From Bacillota bacterium (GTDB taxonomy: Bacteria; Bacillota; Clostridia; Acetivibrionales; DSM-2933), in assembly GCA_023441845.1 (NCBI GenBank), contig JAEZNF010000364.1, forward strand, positions 1-5,082: a DNA stretch of 5,082 bases, in the 5' to 3' direction. A program made the position numbers and the translations under genes. Below the pieces are notes generated by a model. It saw only the letters and a program-made list of their open reading frames with translations, was not told where the DNA came from and searched no databases. Positions 1 through 5,082 of this stretch are shown here, piece after piece (within the stretch, counting starts at the first letter, position 1; the number at the start of each line of letters is the position of its first letter).

Positions 1-68
1 CCATAAGAAGGGTAAGAAATAAAAAAGGTTAGAATACAGTAAAAACGTAGGTAACAGCTTTTAGTTAT

Positions 69-578
69 CTAAATTTTACCCATTAAAAATTTATTACAGA
101 TAGCAATTGTGATAAGTATGATAGTTATTGAATTGGTGAGTACAATCATAGTACTTACGCGCCTCGTAGTCAATAATATTTCTGTAATCTTATGTCTTTT
201 ACCCAATATAAGAATAATATCGGTACACCAGTAGAATATTATTATGCCAAATAATGCTTTAATCCAGACAGAATTAATAAAGAAAACCGAGTAAACAAAA
301 AATAATATAAAAATAAGATCAATTACGACCCGTATACCTTTACCGAACTTACGCATATCAATATTTAAGCTTAGTTCAAGATCCTCAATCAATTCTTCGT
401 CCGGCTCGTTGTCCTGATCATCGTATATATTAAATAAAACAGTGTGTATATTGCGCAGGGAAATAAATACAAGCACCAAAGCAATAATTACAAAAAAAAT
501 ATTGGGATTGGTAAAAAGGATTACAATCGGCACAATAAACAGAATAAATAGCATTATCATTAAACTTTGCAAGTGCAT
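69..578 (-). CDS. Five-helix integral membrane protein of unknown function
   Basis: A 169-residue protein that I do not recognise. Hydrophobic segments at about residues 5-22, 27-42, 82-100, 104-125 and 142-161 suggest five membrane helices. Between helices 2 and 3 lies a polar, strongly acidic loop (about 52-70, rich in D and E), followed by a basic patch (RKFGKGIR, about 76-83). There is no signal peptide separate from the first helix, and no catalytic motif is visible. The ATG at 578 is preceded by GGGAG (586-590) with a 7-nt spacer, which supports this start. It begins 18 nt after the stop of the SLH-repeat gene on the same strand, so the two are probably co-transcribed, hinting at an envelope role. 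No clear terminator is seen in the 68 nt left before the window edge. It is a real gene with good confidence; its function is unknown. Confidence 0.8.
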   Translation of the reverse strand: MHLQSLMIMLFILFIVPIVILFTNPNIFFVIIALVLVFISLRNIHTVLFNIYDDQDNEPDEELIEDLELSLNIDMRKFGKGIRVVIDLIFILFFVYSVFFINSVWIKALFGIIIFYWCTDIILILGKRHKITEILLTTRRVSTMIVLTNSITIILITIAICNKFLMGKI

Positions 579-596
579 AAAACTTCTCCCGATAGA

Positions 597-1163
597 CTAA
601 TTGAAATTAACTGTTAAAGAGTTACATACCATAACAGACATATCCCCACGGGTTATCTGCTTGTTTTGAGGTAAATCCAAATTGCTGGTTAAAGCAATTT
701 CGGCTGACATATTAAGCACGCTTTCAGGCCATTTTCCTTGAAGTTTGCTCTCGTATCCAAGAGATCTTACGAGTACTGTAAGAGCTTCGGCGTATGTAAT
801 ATAGCTGTCAGGCGAAAATTTCTTGTCCGGAGTGCCGATAATCAGATTATACTTAACTGAAAGCCTTACATAATTATATGCCCAGTGGCTCTTTTTAATA
901 TCCTTGAAATCAACCTTAACATTGCTTACATCGGTATCTTTGTCATATTGTAACATCTTAACTATTAAAGTTACAAATTCACTTCTTTTGATTTTATTAT
1001 CGAGACGTAAGCTCCCGTCTTCATAGCCTTGCATGATATTTAATTTAACAAGTGATTTTGCGCATTGATTTTGAAGGTCATCTGCCGCAAATGCATCAAA
1101 AGGTACTAAAATAAATGTTAAAACCGTTAACAATGCTATGATTCTTACTCTGATTCCTGTCAT
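597..1163 (-). CDS. Small secreted S-layer-homology (SLH) domain protein
   Basis: A 188-residue exported protein made almost wholly of SLH repeats, the modules that hold proteins non-covalently to pyruvylated secondary wall polymers in Gram-positive bacteria. Residues 1-26 form a signal peptide: basic start (GIRVR), hydrophobic core, and a likely cleavage site after AFA. Repeat 1 (about 30-72) lacks the usual leading F-x-D/hWA part but keeps the GYEDGS turn and a KRSE motif. Repeat 2 (about 86-136) is complete, with FKDI, HWA, a GTPDKKFSPDS turn and TYAE. Repeat 3 (about 140-186) is divergent and ends in TRGD. No enzymatic or other cargo domain is present, unlike most SLH proteins. The start is the ATG at 1163, 9 nt from AGGAG. 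A TTG at 1169 is in frame but only 3 nt from that site. A TATAAT box lies just upstream, and the membrane-protein gene follows after 18 nt. Confidence 0.9.
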   Translation of the reverse strand: MTGIRVRIIALLTVLTFILVPFDAFAADDLQNQCAKSLVKLNIMQGYEDGSLRLDNKIKRSEFVTLIVKMLQYDKDTDVSNVKVDFKDIKKSHWAYNYVRLSVKYNLIIGTPDKKFSPDSYITYAEALTVLVRSLGYESKLQGKWPESVLNMSAEIALTSNLDLPQNKQITRGDMSVMVCNSLTVNFN

Positions 1164-1172
1164 AAACAATCA

Positions 1173-1177
1173 CTCCT
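1173..1177 (-). promoter_or_regulatory. Ribosome binding site deciding the SLH-protein start
   Basis: AGGAG on the minus strand sits 9 nt before the ATG at 1163 but only 3 nt before an in-frame TTG at 1169. The normal spacing and the better codon choose the ATG. Confidence 0.8.
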
Positions 1178-1196
1178 ATTACTTTAGCATAATTCA

Positions 1197-1202
1197 ATTA
1201 TA
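1197..1202 (-). promoter_or_regulatory. Probable sigma-A-type -10 box for the SLH operon
   Basis: The minus strand reads TATAAT, a perfect -10 consensus, about 34 nt before the ATG at 1163. This gives a short leader of roughly 27 nt that contains the ribosome binding site. No good -35 is seen at 16-18 nt upstream. A run of nine A residues (1227-1235 on the plus strand, T on the transcribed sense) lies further up and could act as an UP-like element. Inferred from sequence only. Confidence 0.55.
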
Positions 1203-1313
1203 CACTAAAAGAGCGAAAGAAATATTAAAAAAAAATTACATAATTAAATAATTTTAAGTGAATAAAAAATACCATTAAAACTAATGCTAAATTACATGAA
1301 ATACTAAATAATT

Positions 1314-1320
1314 AGGAGGA
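1314..1320 (+). promoter_or_regulatory. Strong ribosome binding site of the stress-protein gene
   Basis: AGGAGGA sits 8 nt before the ATG at 1329, close to a full match to the 16S rRNA tail and the strongest such site in the window. This predicts efficient translation, as expected for an abundant stress protein. No convincing -35/-10 pair could be picked out of the AT-rich DNA between 1203 and 1313. Confidence 0.8.
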
Positions 1321-1328
1321 ATAATAAT

Positions 1329-1850
1329 ATGTCCAAAACTGTTGTTGCTGTTTTTGATAGTTATGCAAGTGCTGAAAATGCTGCCAGACAAATAAAGGAT
1401 CAGGGATTAAGAACAGATGACATTTCTATTGTAGCTAAACAGGGTGATAACGACACAGATACAACCGGAACAACGGCAACTATGGGAGGAACAACTACTA
1501 CTGCTACCAACAGAAAAGGTATAAATGACAATATATCCGATGGTGTCATGACAGGAGGAATACTCGGCGGCTTGGCAGGCTTATTAATAGGAGCAGGCAG
1601 CATGGTTATACCGGGACTGGGTATAATCGCAGCAGCAGGCCCTATTACAGGATTACTGTCAGGAGCGGTAACAGGCGGTATTGTTGGAGGATTGGTCGAT
1701 TTAGGTATTCCTGAAAACAGAAGCAAGCAATATGAGACAGACATTAAGGCAGGAAAAGTACTTTTCAGCATGAAAACGGATGAAGATAAAATTGACCGTA
1801 TAGGGTCGGTATTAAGAAGCAATGGAGCTATCAGTGTTGACAACTATTAA
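1329..1850 (+). CDS. YflT-like general stress protein with glycine-zipper core
   Basis: A 173-residue protein. Residues 1-37 (VVAVFDSYASAENAARQIKD, then a short strand DISIVAK) match the start of the YflT/general stress protein 17M-like fold. A low-complexity, Thr-rich linker follows (about 40-62). Next is a long Gly/Ala-rich hydrophobic segment (about 73-125) with repeated GGxxGG/GxxxG spacing and a VIPGLGIIAAAGP-type turn, typical of glycine-zipper proteins labelled general stress or low-temperature-induced. The C-terminal part (about 128-170) has GIPE, a helix and a strand (AGKVLFSMKT), probably completing a ferredoxin-like half. There is no signal peptide; the hydrophobic middle could insert in a membrane as a hairpin or self-associate. 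The start is set by AGGAGGA 8 nt upstream. It is a monocistronic gene ending 17 nt before a hairpin. The biochemical role of the family is unknown, and stress induction is inferred from relatives, not seen here. Confidence 0.85.
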   Translation: MSKTVVAVFDSYASAENAARQIKDQGLRTDDISIVAKQGDNDTDTTGTTATMGGTTTTATNRKGINDNISDGVMTGGILGGLAGLLIGAGSMVIPGLGIIAAAGPITGLLSGAVTGGIVGGLVDLGIPENRSKQYETDIKAGKVLFSMKTDEDKIDRIGSVLRSNGAISVDNY

Positions 1851-1867
1851 AATAAAAGACCTCTAAT

Positions 1868-1903
1868 AAAAGGCCCGGGGCCATCGAACCCCACTCGCCT
1901 TTT
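1868..1903 (+). terminator. Probable terminator of the stress-protein gene, GC-rich hairpin
   Basis: AAAAGGC (1868-1874) pairs with GCCTTTT (1897-1903), and inside it GGGG (1877-1880) pairs with CCCC (1889-1892) across an uneven internal loop. The outer stem itself supplies the T run on the plus strand, 18 nt after the stop at 1850. The T run is short (four) and is followed by G, so strength is uncertain. The A-rich left arm would also give a T run on the minus strand. Confidence 0.5.
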
Positions 1904-1922
1904 GCCGGATTTCCCAAATAAA

Positions 1923-1960
1923 AATAATGACCTTGATAAATATGCTTCAAGGTCATTATT
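1923..1960 (-). terminator. Rho-independent terminator of the VanW gene
   Basis: A perfect 14-bp inverted repeat: AATAATGACCTTGA (1923-1936) and TCAAGGTCATTATT (1947-1960), with a 10-nt loop. Read on the minus strand it lies 29 nt after the VanW stop and is followed by a T-rich tail (ATTATTTTTATTT). On the plus strand the tail is not T-rich, so it best serves the leftward gene, though it could also back up the stress-protein terminator. Confidence 0.8.
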
Positions 1961-1989
1961 AATGAACAACTGTACTTTTCACACTGTCA

Positions 1990-3699
1990 TTAAGCAGCAG
2001 GCGGTGCAGGAGCATTGGCTGCATCATCAACACGAGCGGGCGTGCCGACCAGTGAAGTTGGAGCCGGTGACGCTTTTGAAGTCGGACTGGCCTTTACATT
2101 CGGGTCTTTCTTTGTACCTCTTTTTATTTTTTTTGTGTGAGGATGATAATAGCTTGTGTGTATTTTTGATTGACTTACAATCTTGTTGTCAATTTTAACA
2201 GTTTTATAAGTGTCTACAATTGCCCCTGTACTGCCATACTCAAGAACTACTTCAGTACCTGCGGGAAGTTTGGGATCATCAACATATTTAATGGGAATAT
2301 CTAAAACCTTAACAGTTTTTTGACTCATAATTACTTCTTTGTTAACCTCTTTTGTACCCCGCAATTTGAAATCAATTCTGCTATTATTTGTTACAGTAGC
2401 CTCGATTTTAATAGGCCAGTTGGTATTATTTTTAAATCTAAAGTCAGGGTTTGGGTAGGATACTGCTGCGTCCAATCCAAGAGGAACATATGTTACTTTA
2501 AAGTAATGGTTTGTACGTTCCAGCACCTGCAAATCCGAAAGCAGAACTGCATTGTACAGTGTGGTTGACACCTGACATATACCACCGCCTATATCATCAA
2601 CAACTTCTCCTGCAACATAGGTTTGAGCCATCTGATAGCCGCCTTTTGCAGTCCTTTGACCAACTATGGTATTAAACGAAAAGACATCCCCGGGAGCTAA
2701 TAAGATACCGTTAATCTTTGATGCAGCCAGCTTAATGTTTATACCTCTGTTTTTGTTATTTACCGAATTTGTATTAAATGTAGTATATGATGTTGACAGC
2801 GTATCCTTAAAAAGCTTGGCGTCCAGGTTATTTAGTGTTATCTTGGGATTTGTAAATGTGACAGGCAATACCTTTTCGGTGTCCTCTTTATTTCCCAGGT
2901 CATTAATAATATCAGCTAAAGCGGTTTTATCAATGCTTGTACCTACCACATGAGGCTTTAACTCATATGTTTTACCGTCAGCCTTAAATGAAGCATTAAC
3001 CGGGTCGCGGTTTATTCTTTCATAATAGTCTTCTACGTCAATCTTTTTTGGAGCGTTAACAATTGTTGTCACTTCAATTGTATCTGCCTTACACAGCTTT
3101 ATGCTAGCATCAACTTTTTTAAGGGTTGCTTCTTTGTCAATACTTTTTCCCGAATGGCCTGAAATCAAAAGGACTTTATCCTGTAAAAACGATAGACGGG
3201 CCTCTTTAAGGGGGATTAAAGTTTCTTCATTGAGCTTGTCCAAAATGTCGGAAGCCTTATTCTTATCAAAGGTGTATAAAATATCTATCTTCTTTTCTTT
3301 ATTGCCGGTATTAATTATTTCAGAAAGCCTATCGAAAATATTACCGGTTCTGCCTATACTGTAAGCCTTATTAACTGCATCATCAATGTTATAGACAACA
3401 TTTAAATCTGAGAACGAAACTTTCTTACTTTTGCTGTCATGGCTTATAATTGTTAATGCTTTATCTTTTGCTGCGTCCTGATAATTTTTTTTAAGTAAAT
3501 CTTTTGCTTCTTCCTTGGTCATACCGCTGATGTTGATATCGTTTATATAGACAGCCTTATAAACTTTATCATAACCAAGAACCTTAAAAGCAAAAAAGCA
3601 TGATAATGCCAGAGATAAAATTATCAATCCTAAAAGAGATATTATAACAGCCTTTTTAATGGAAAACTTAGTTGATTTCTTTTGAATTTGCGGATCCAT
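1990..3699 (-). CDS. Membrane-anchored VanW-domain protein with G5 domain, possible L,D-transpeptidase
   Basis: A 569-residue protein. A short basic cytoplasmic start is followed by one membrane helix (about 17-40), so the rest should lie outside the cell. Residues about 50-310 resemble the peptidoglycan-binding-4 type region found before VanW domains, with a VYINDINISGMTKEEA-like opening and apparently two copies. The VanW domain spans about 318-440 and keeps APGDVFSFN, the GGGICQVSTTLYNA motif (Cys375) and ERTNHY with His398. A G5-like domain follows (about 450-525, with GTEVVLEYGSTG). The end (about 533-569) is a Pro/Ala/Ser/Thr tail. VanW was named from a vancomycin-resistance cluster, but no other van gene is here. 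VanW domains have more recently been reported in C. difficile as cysteine L,D-transpeptidases; that activity is inferred for this protein. The start is the ATG at 3699, 9 nt from GGAG. A TTG at 3714 overlaps that site. It is a single-gene unit with its own terminator. Confidence 0.9.
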   Translation of the reverse strand: MDPQIQKKSTKFSIKKAVIISLLGLIILSLALSCFFAFKVLGYDKVYKAVYINDINISGMTKEEAKDLLKKNYQDAAKDKALTIISHDSKSKKVSFSDLNVVYNIDDAVNKAYSIGRTGNIFDRLSEIINTGNKEKKIDILYTFDKNKASDILDKLNEETLIPLKEARLSFLQDKVLLISGHSGKSIDKEATLKKVDASIKLCKADTIEVTTIVNAPKKIDVEDYYERINRDPVNASFKADGKTYELKPHVVGTSIDKTALADIINDLGNKEDTEKVLPVTFTNPKITLNNLDAKLFKDTLSTSYTTFNTNSVNNKNRGINIKLAASKINGILLAPGDVFSFNTIVGQRTAKGGYQMAQTYVAGEVVDDIGGGICQVSTTLYNAVLLSDLQVLERTNHYFKVTYVPLGLDAAVSYPNPDFRFKNNTNWPIKIEATVTNNSRIDFKLRGTKEVNKEVIMSQKTVKVLDIPIKYVDDPKLPAGTEVVLEYGSTGAIVDTYKTVKIDNKIVSQSKIHTSYYHPHTKKIKRGTKKDPNVKASPTSKASPAPTSLVGTPARVDDAANAPAPPAA

Positions 3700-3708
3700 A
3701 TTTGAGCA

Positions 3709-3712
3709 CTCC
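3709..3712 (-). promoter_or_regulatory. Ribosome binding site deciding the VanW-protein start
   Basis: GGAG on the minus strand lies 9 nt before the ATG at 3699. The longer in-frame alternative, a TTG at 3714, would use the first G of this site as its own third base, leaving it no binding site. The shorter product starting MDPQ is therefore preferred. Confidence 0.8.
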
Positions 3713-3730
3713 AATTTTTATTTAGTATTT

Positions 3731-3761
3731 TGTATAAATAGTTTAATATAAACTATTTGAA
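3731..3761 (-). promoter_or_regulatory. Tentative promoter of the VanW gene
   Basis: On the minus strand, TATACA (3731-3736) could be a -10 box and TTCAAA (3756-3761) a -35 box, with a long 19-nt spacer. The predicted transcript would start near 3724, about 25 nt before the ATG, leaving room for the ribosome binding site. The region is so AT-rich that other boxes are possible, for example TATATT at 3746-3751. Low confidence. Confidence 0.35.
3736..3758. repeat. 23-bp inverted repeat, candidate operator upstream of the VanW gene
   Basis: AAATAGTTTA (3736-3745) and TAAACTATTT (3749-3758) are perfect 10-bp inverted arms around a 3-nt centre. The core TAGTTTA occurs a third time at 3773-3779. 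The repeat fills the spacer of the tentative VanW promoter, a usual place for a repressor to bind. It has no T run after it and lies upstream of the likely start point, so it is not a terminator. I cannot match it to a known regulator's box. Confidence 0.5.
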
Positions 3762-3776
3762 TATGAACAGGATAGT

Positions 3777-3790
3777 TTATAATATTATAA
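3777..3790. repeat. 14-bp perfect AT-only palindrome
   Basis: TTATAATATTATAA reads the same on both strands and overlaps the third TAGTTTA copy (3773-3779). It is made only of A and T, so chance is a real possibility. It contains TATAAT on both strands and could equally be a -10 element or a protein site. Confidence 0.3.
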
Positions 3791-3998
3791 TATAAATGAC
3801 GTTTTGAAGAACATTTTGTTCCCATAATCATATACCCTATATAACGTATATATTATCGCAATTTTAAATAAAAAAGACAATGTTTTTTTAATTGTTATTT
3901 ACTACTAAAATTAAAATTTACATTTTTCACTAAAGTTATAGAAAAAAAGTTTTTTAAGTATTAATATTATATTATAAACAGTATTTTGAGGTATAGAA

Positions 3999-4577
3999 AT
4001 GAACATATTTAATGAAGCCGAATTTTTATCAATATGTGAAAGGTTAGGTGTACAACCTCATTCTGAAGAAGTAGAAGTAAAATGTTCAGGTTATTACTTA
4101 AATAAGATTAAAAAGATGGTTAGGGATGACAGGCGAGGAGAAGTCGTATTTTGCGTTGTAAGACCGACAGGTAAGATAATTCTGATAACTTGTGAAGAGT
4201 ACCCGCAGGGAATATACAGGGTGCCTACAGGTGGTATTAAATACGGAGAAGATATTATAGATGCGGTGTACAGGGAGACTAAAGAAGAACTTGGGCTGAA
4301 AACAGAAATTTCAGATTTTGCAGGGGTCTTAAAGATTAAGTTTACAGCATCCGGAGACTACGAAATGTTTTATTCCTATCTATTCGTTTTGAATGAGATT
4401 GGCGGCAGGCTTCTTGAAGATGCCTCGGATGACGAGATTAGCCAGGTTAAGGAAGCGGACATGGAGGATTTTCAAGAGGTGCTGGATTTGCTTAAGAAAA
4501 TGGAAAAGCCCTGGCTGGACTGGGGAAAGTTCAGGTATGAGACGTCTAAAGCTATTTTTAATCATGTGAAAAAATAA
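3999..4577 (+). CDS. Nudix hydrolase
   Basis: A 192-residue cytoplasmic protein with a perfect Nudix box at residues 78-100: G78, E84, then R92-E93-T-K-E96-E97-L-G99-L100, matching GX5EX7REUXEEXGU. E93, E96 and E97 are the expected metal ligands. Such enzymes split a diphosphate bond in compounds of the form nucleoside diphosphate linked to another group; the substrate cannot be told from this sequence. The Nudix fold seems to begin near residue 47 (GEVVFCVVRPTGKIILIT). The first roughly 45 residues are an added N-terminal part, and residues about 140-192 form a charged, helical tail with a Trp-containing motif (KPWLDWGKF). GAGG (3988-3991) lies 7 nt before the ATG. It is followed after 22 nt by the metallophosphoesterase gene, so they are probably one operon. 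No signal peptide or membrane segment is present. Confidence 0.92.
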   Translation: MNIFNEAEFLSICERLGVQPHSEEVEVKCSGYYLNKIKKMVRDDRRGEVVFCVVRPTGKIILITCEEYPQGIYRVPTGGIKYGEDIIDAVYRETKEELGLKTEISDFAGVLKIKFTASGDYEMFYSYLFVLNEIGGRLLEDASDDEISQVKEADMEDFQEVLDLLKKMEKPWLDWGKFRYETSKAIFNHVKK

Positions 4578-4599
4578 AACTGGTAAGGGTTGAAGCTTA

Positions 4600-5079
4600 A
4601 TGAGAATATTATTATTTAGCGATTCACACGGTTATACACACAATATGGTAAAAGTTATCAATATGATTAAAGACATTGACATGATAATACACCTTGGCGA
4701 TTTTGTTAAAGATGCACTAAAATTAAGAGAGCAGTATAAGGAAATACCTGTTGAGTTGGTTCCCGGAAACAATGATTGGACAAGAGAGTTTACAAGTGAA
4801 AAAATTCTTTTGCTTGAAGGAAAAAAAATCTTTATTACCCATGGCCACCAATATAATGTTAAATATGATTATCAAAGAATTATTTCAAAAGGAAAGTCTA
4901 TCAAGGCAGATGTCGTATTTTTCGGACATACACATATTGCTGAAGAAATGTTCTCAGATGGTATGCTTGTATTGAATCCGGGAAGCATCAGCATACCGCA
5001 TCAATCTGAAAGACCTACATATTCACTGGTAGAGATTAGAGACAATAAGGTAATCTCCAGGTTTGGAAGTCCTAAATAA
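4600..5079 (+). CDS. YfcE/MJ0936-family metallophosphoesterase
   Basis: A complete 159-residue protein, the usual length for this compact calcineurin-like phosphodiesterase family. All metal-binding blocks are present: D8-x-H10 in the opening strand (LLFSDSH), G33-D34 (HLGD), G56-N-N-D59, H81-G-H83 and G109-H-T-H112, followed by N127-P-G-S130. The third block is GNND where several relatives have GNCD or GNHD; the Asn and Asp expected to matter are kept. Members are dinuclear-metal phosphodiesterases active on model substrates, and their natural substrate is often unknown. The ATG at 4600 has AAGGG (4585-4589) 10 nt upstream. It starts 22 nt after the Nudix gene on the same strand with no hairpin between, which suggests co-transcription. 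The TAA at 5077-5079 is 3 nt from the window end, so any downstream gene or terminator is unseen. In other bacteria this family often sits beside an XTP/dITP pyrophosphatase gene; here the neighbour is a Nudix enzyme. Confidence 0.92.
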   Translation: MRILLFSDSHGYTHNMVKVINMIKDIDMIIHLGDFVKDALKLREQYKEIPVELVPGNNDWTREFTSEKILLLEGKKIFITHGHQYNVKYDYQRIISKGKSIKADVVFFGHTHIAEEMFSDGMLVLNPGSISIPHQSERPTYSLVEIRDNKVISRFGSPK

Positions 5080-5082
5080 AAT

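Larger units (their letters stand above)
3700..3998. other. AT-rich divergent intergenic region
   Basis: About 300 nt between the leftward VanW gene and the rightward Nudix gene, with no open frame that looks coding. The left half holds the VanW signals and the two palindromes. The right half (about 3830-3987) has long A and T runs and many TATA-like words, so a promoter for the Nudix operon is expected here but no pair of boxes stands out. A short GAACA/TGTTC inverted repeat sits at 3809-3821, and a weak hairpin ACAAT/ATTGT at 3877-3895. The Nudix ribosome binding site is GAGG at 3988-3991. Confidence 0.6.

Noticed and set aside
1164..1169. Longer SLH-protein start at a TTG (1169).
   Set aside because: Only 3 nt from the AGGAG site, whereas the ATG at 1163 has a normal 9-nt spacing.
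1400..1843. Long open frame on the minus strand, antisense to the stress-protein gene (147 codons).
   Set aside because: It lies wholly inside a convincing gene. Its Pro/Ser/Val/Ile-rich product reflects the complement of Gly/Thr/Ala codons, and it matches no domain I know.
1868..1908. A tRNA gene on the minus strand in the GC-rich island.
   Set aside because: Only a T-arm-like piece is present; the acceptor, D and anticodon arms are not found in the flanking DNA.
1902..2198. Open frame on the plus strand crossing the convergent gap (98 codons).
   Set aside because: It runs through both terminator hairpins and the antisense of the VanW gene end, and its product resembles no protein I know.
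1990..3699. A vancomycin-resistance cluster, suggested by the VanW name.
   Set aside because: No vanR, vanS, vanH, ligase or vanX gene is in the window; VanW-domain proteins are common in Clostridia without resistance.
3700..3714. Longer VanW-protein start at a TTG (3714).
   Set aside because: The TTG overlaps the GGAG that serves the ATG at 3699, and has no binding site of its own.
3809..3821. GAACATTTTGTTC, resembling a Gram-positive LexA box upstream of the Nudix gene.
   Set aside because: The spacing between GAAC and GTTC is 5 nt, while the LexA box needs 4, so it is not a good match to the damage-response operator.
4751..4975. Second plus-strand open frame inside the metallophosphoesterase gene (74 codons).
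   Set aside because: Out of frame within a gene with full catalytic motifs, with no ribosome binding site or recognisable domain.

Overview
The window looks like chromosome from an AT-rich, Gram-positive, anaerobic Clostridia-type bacterium. The support is AT-rich intergenic DNA, strong AGGAGG-type ribosome binding sites, an S-layer-homology (SLH) protein, and a VanW/G5 wall protein of the kind common in Clostridia. A Ruminiclostridium/Clostridium cellulolyticum-like host is my guess and was not tested. I see no mobile element, CRISPR array, rRNA or complete tRNA. I also see no clearly new multi-gene system; the window is mostly cell-envelope and housekeeping genes with some interesting details.

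Layout, left to right. Positions 1-68 hold no supportable gene or clear terminator. A leftward two-gene unit follows: a small secreted SLH-repeat protein (597-1163) and, 18 nt downstream, a five-helix membrane protein of unknown function (69-578). It has a good -10 box at 1197-1202. Diverging from it is a rightward gene for a glycine-zipper, YflT-like general-stress protein (1329-1850). It converges on a leftward gene for a membrane-anchored VanW/G5 protein (1990-3699). The 139-nt gap between these two holds two hairpins, one suited to terminating each gene.

Upstream of the VanW gene is a very AT-rich divergent region of about 300 nt (3700-3998). It carries a 23-bp inverted repeat placed where a repressor of the VanW gene could bind. 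To the right lies a rightward two-gene unit: a Nudix hydrolase (3999-4577) and, 22 nt later, a YfcE/MJ0936-type metallophosphoesterase (4600-5079), which ends 3 nt before the window edge.

How the genes may work together: the SLH protein, its membrane-protein neighbour and the VanW protein all point to the cell envelope. VanW domains have recently been recognised in Clostridioides difficile as cysteine L,D-transpeptidases that cross-link peptidoglycan. The protein here keeps the GGGxCQ-type cysteine motif, so it may be a wall cross-linking enzyme rather than a vancomycin-resistance factor. The Nudix and phosphoesterase pair probably acts on nucleotide-like phosphate compounds in the cytoplasm. 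Two start codons are moved inward from the longest possible reading frames (SLH protein to 1163, VanW protein to 3699) because the upstream TTG codons lie too close to, or inside, the ribosome binding site.
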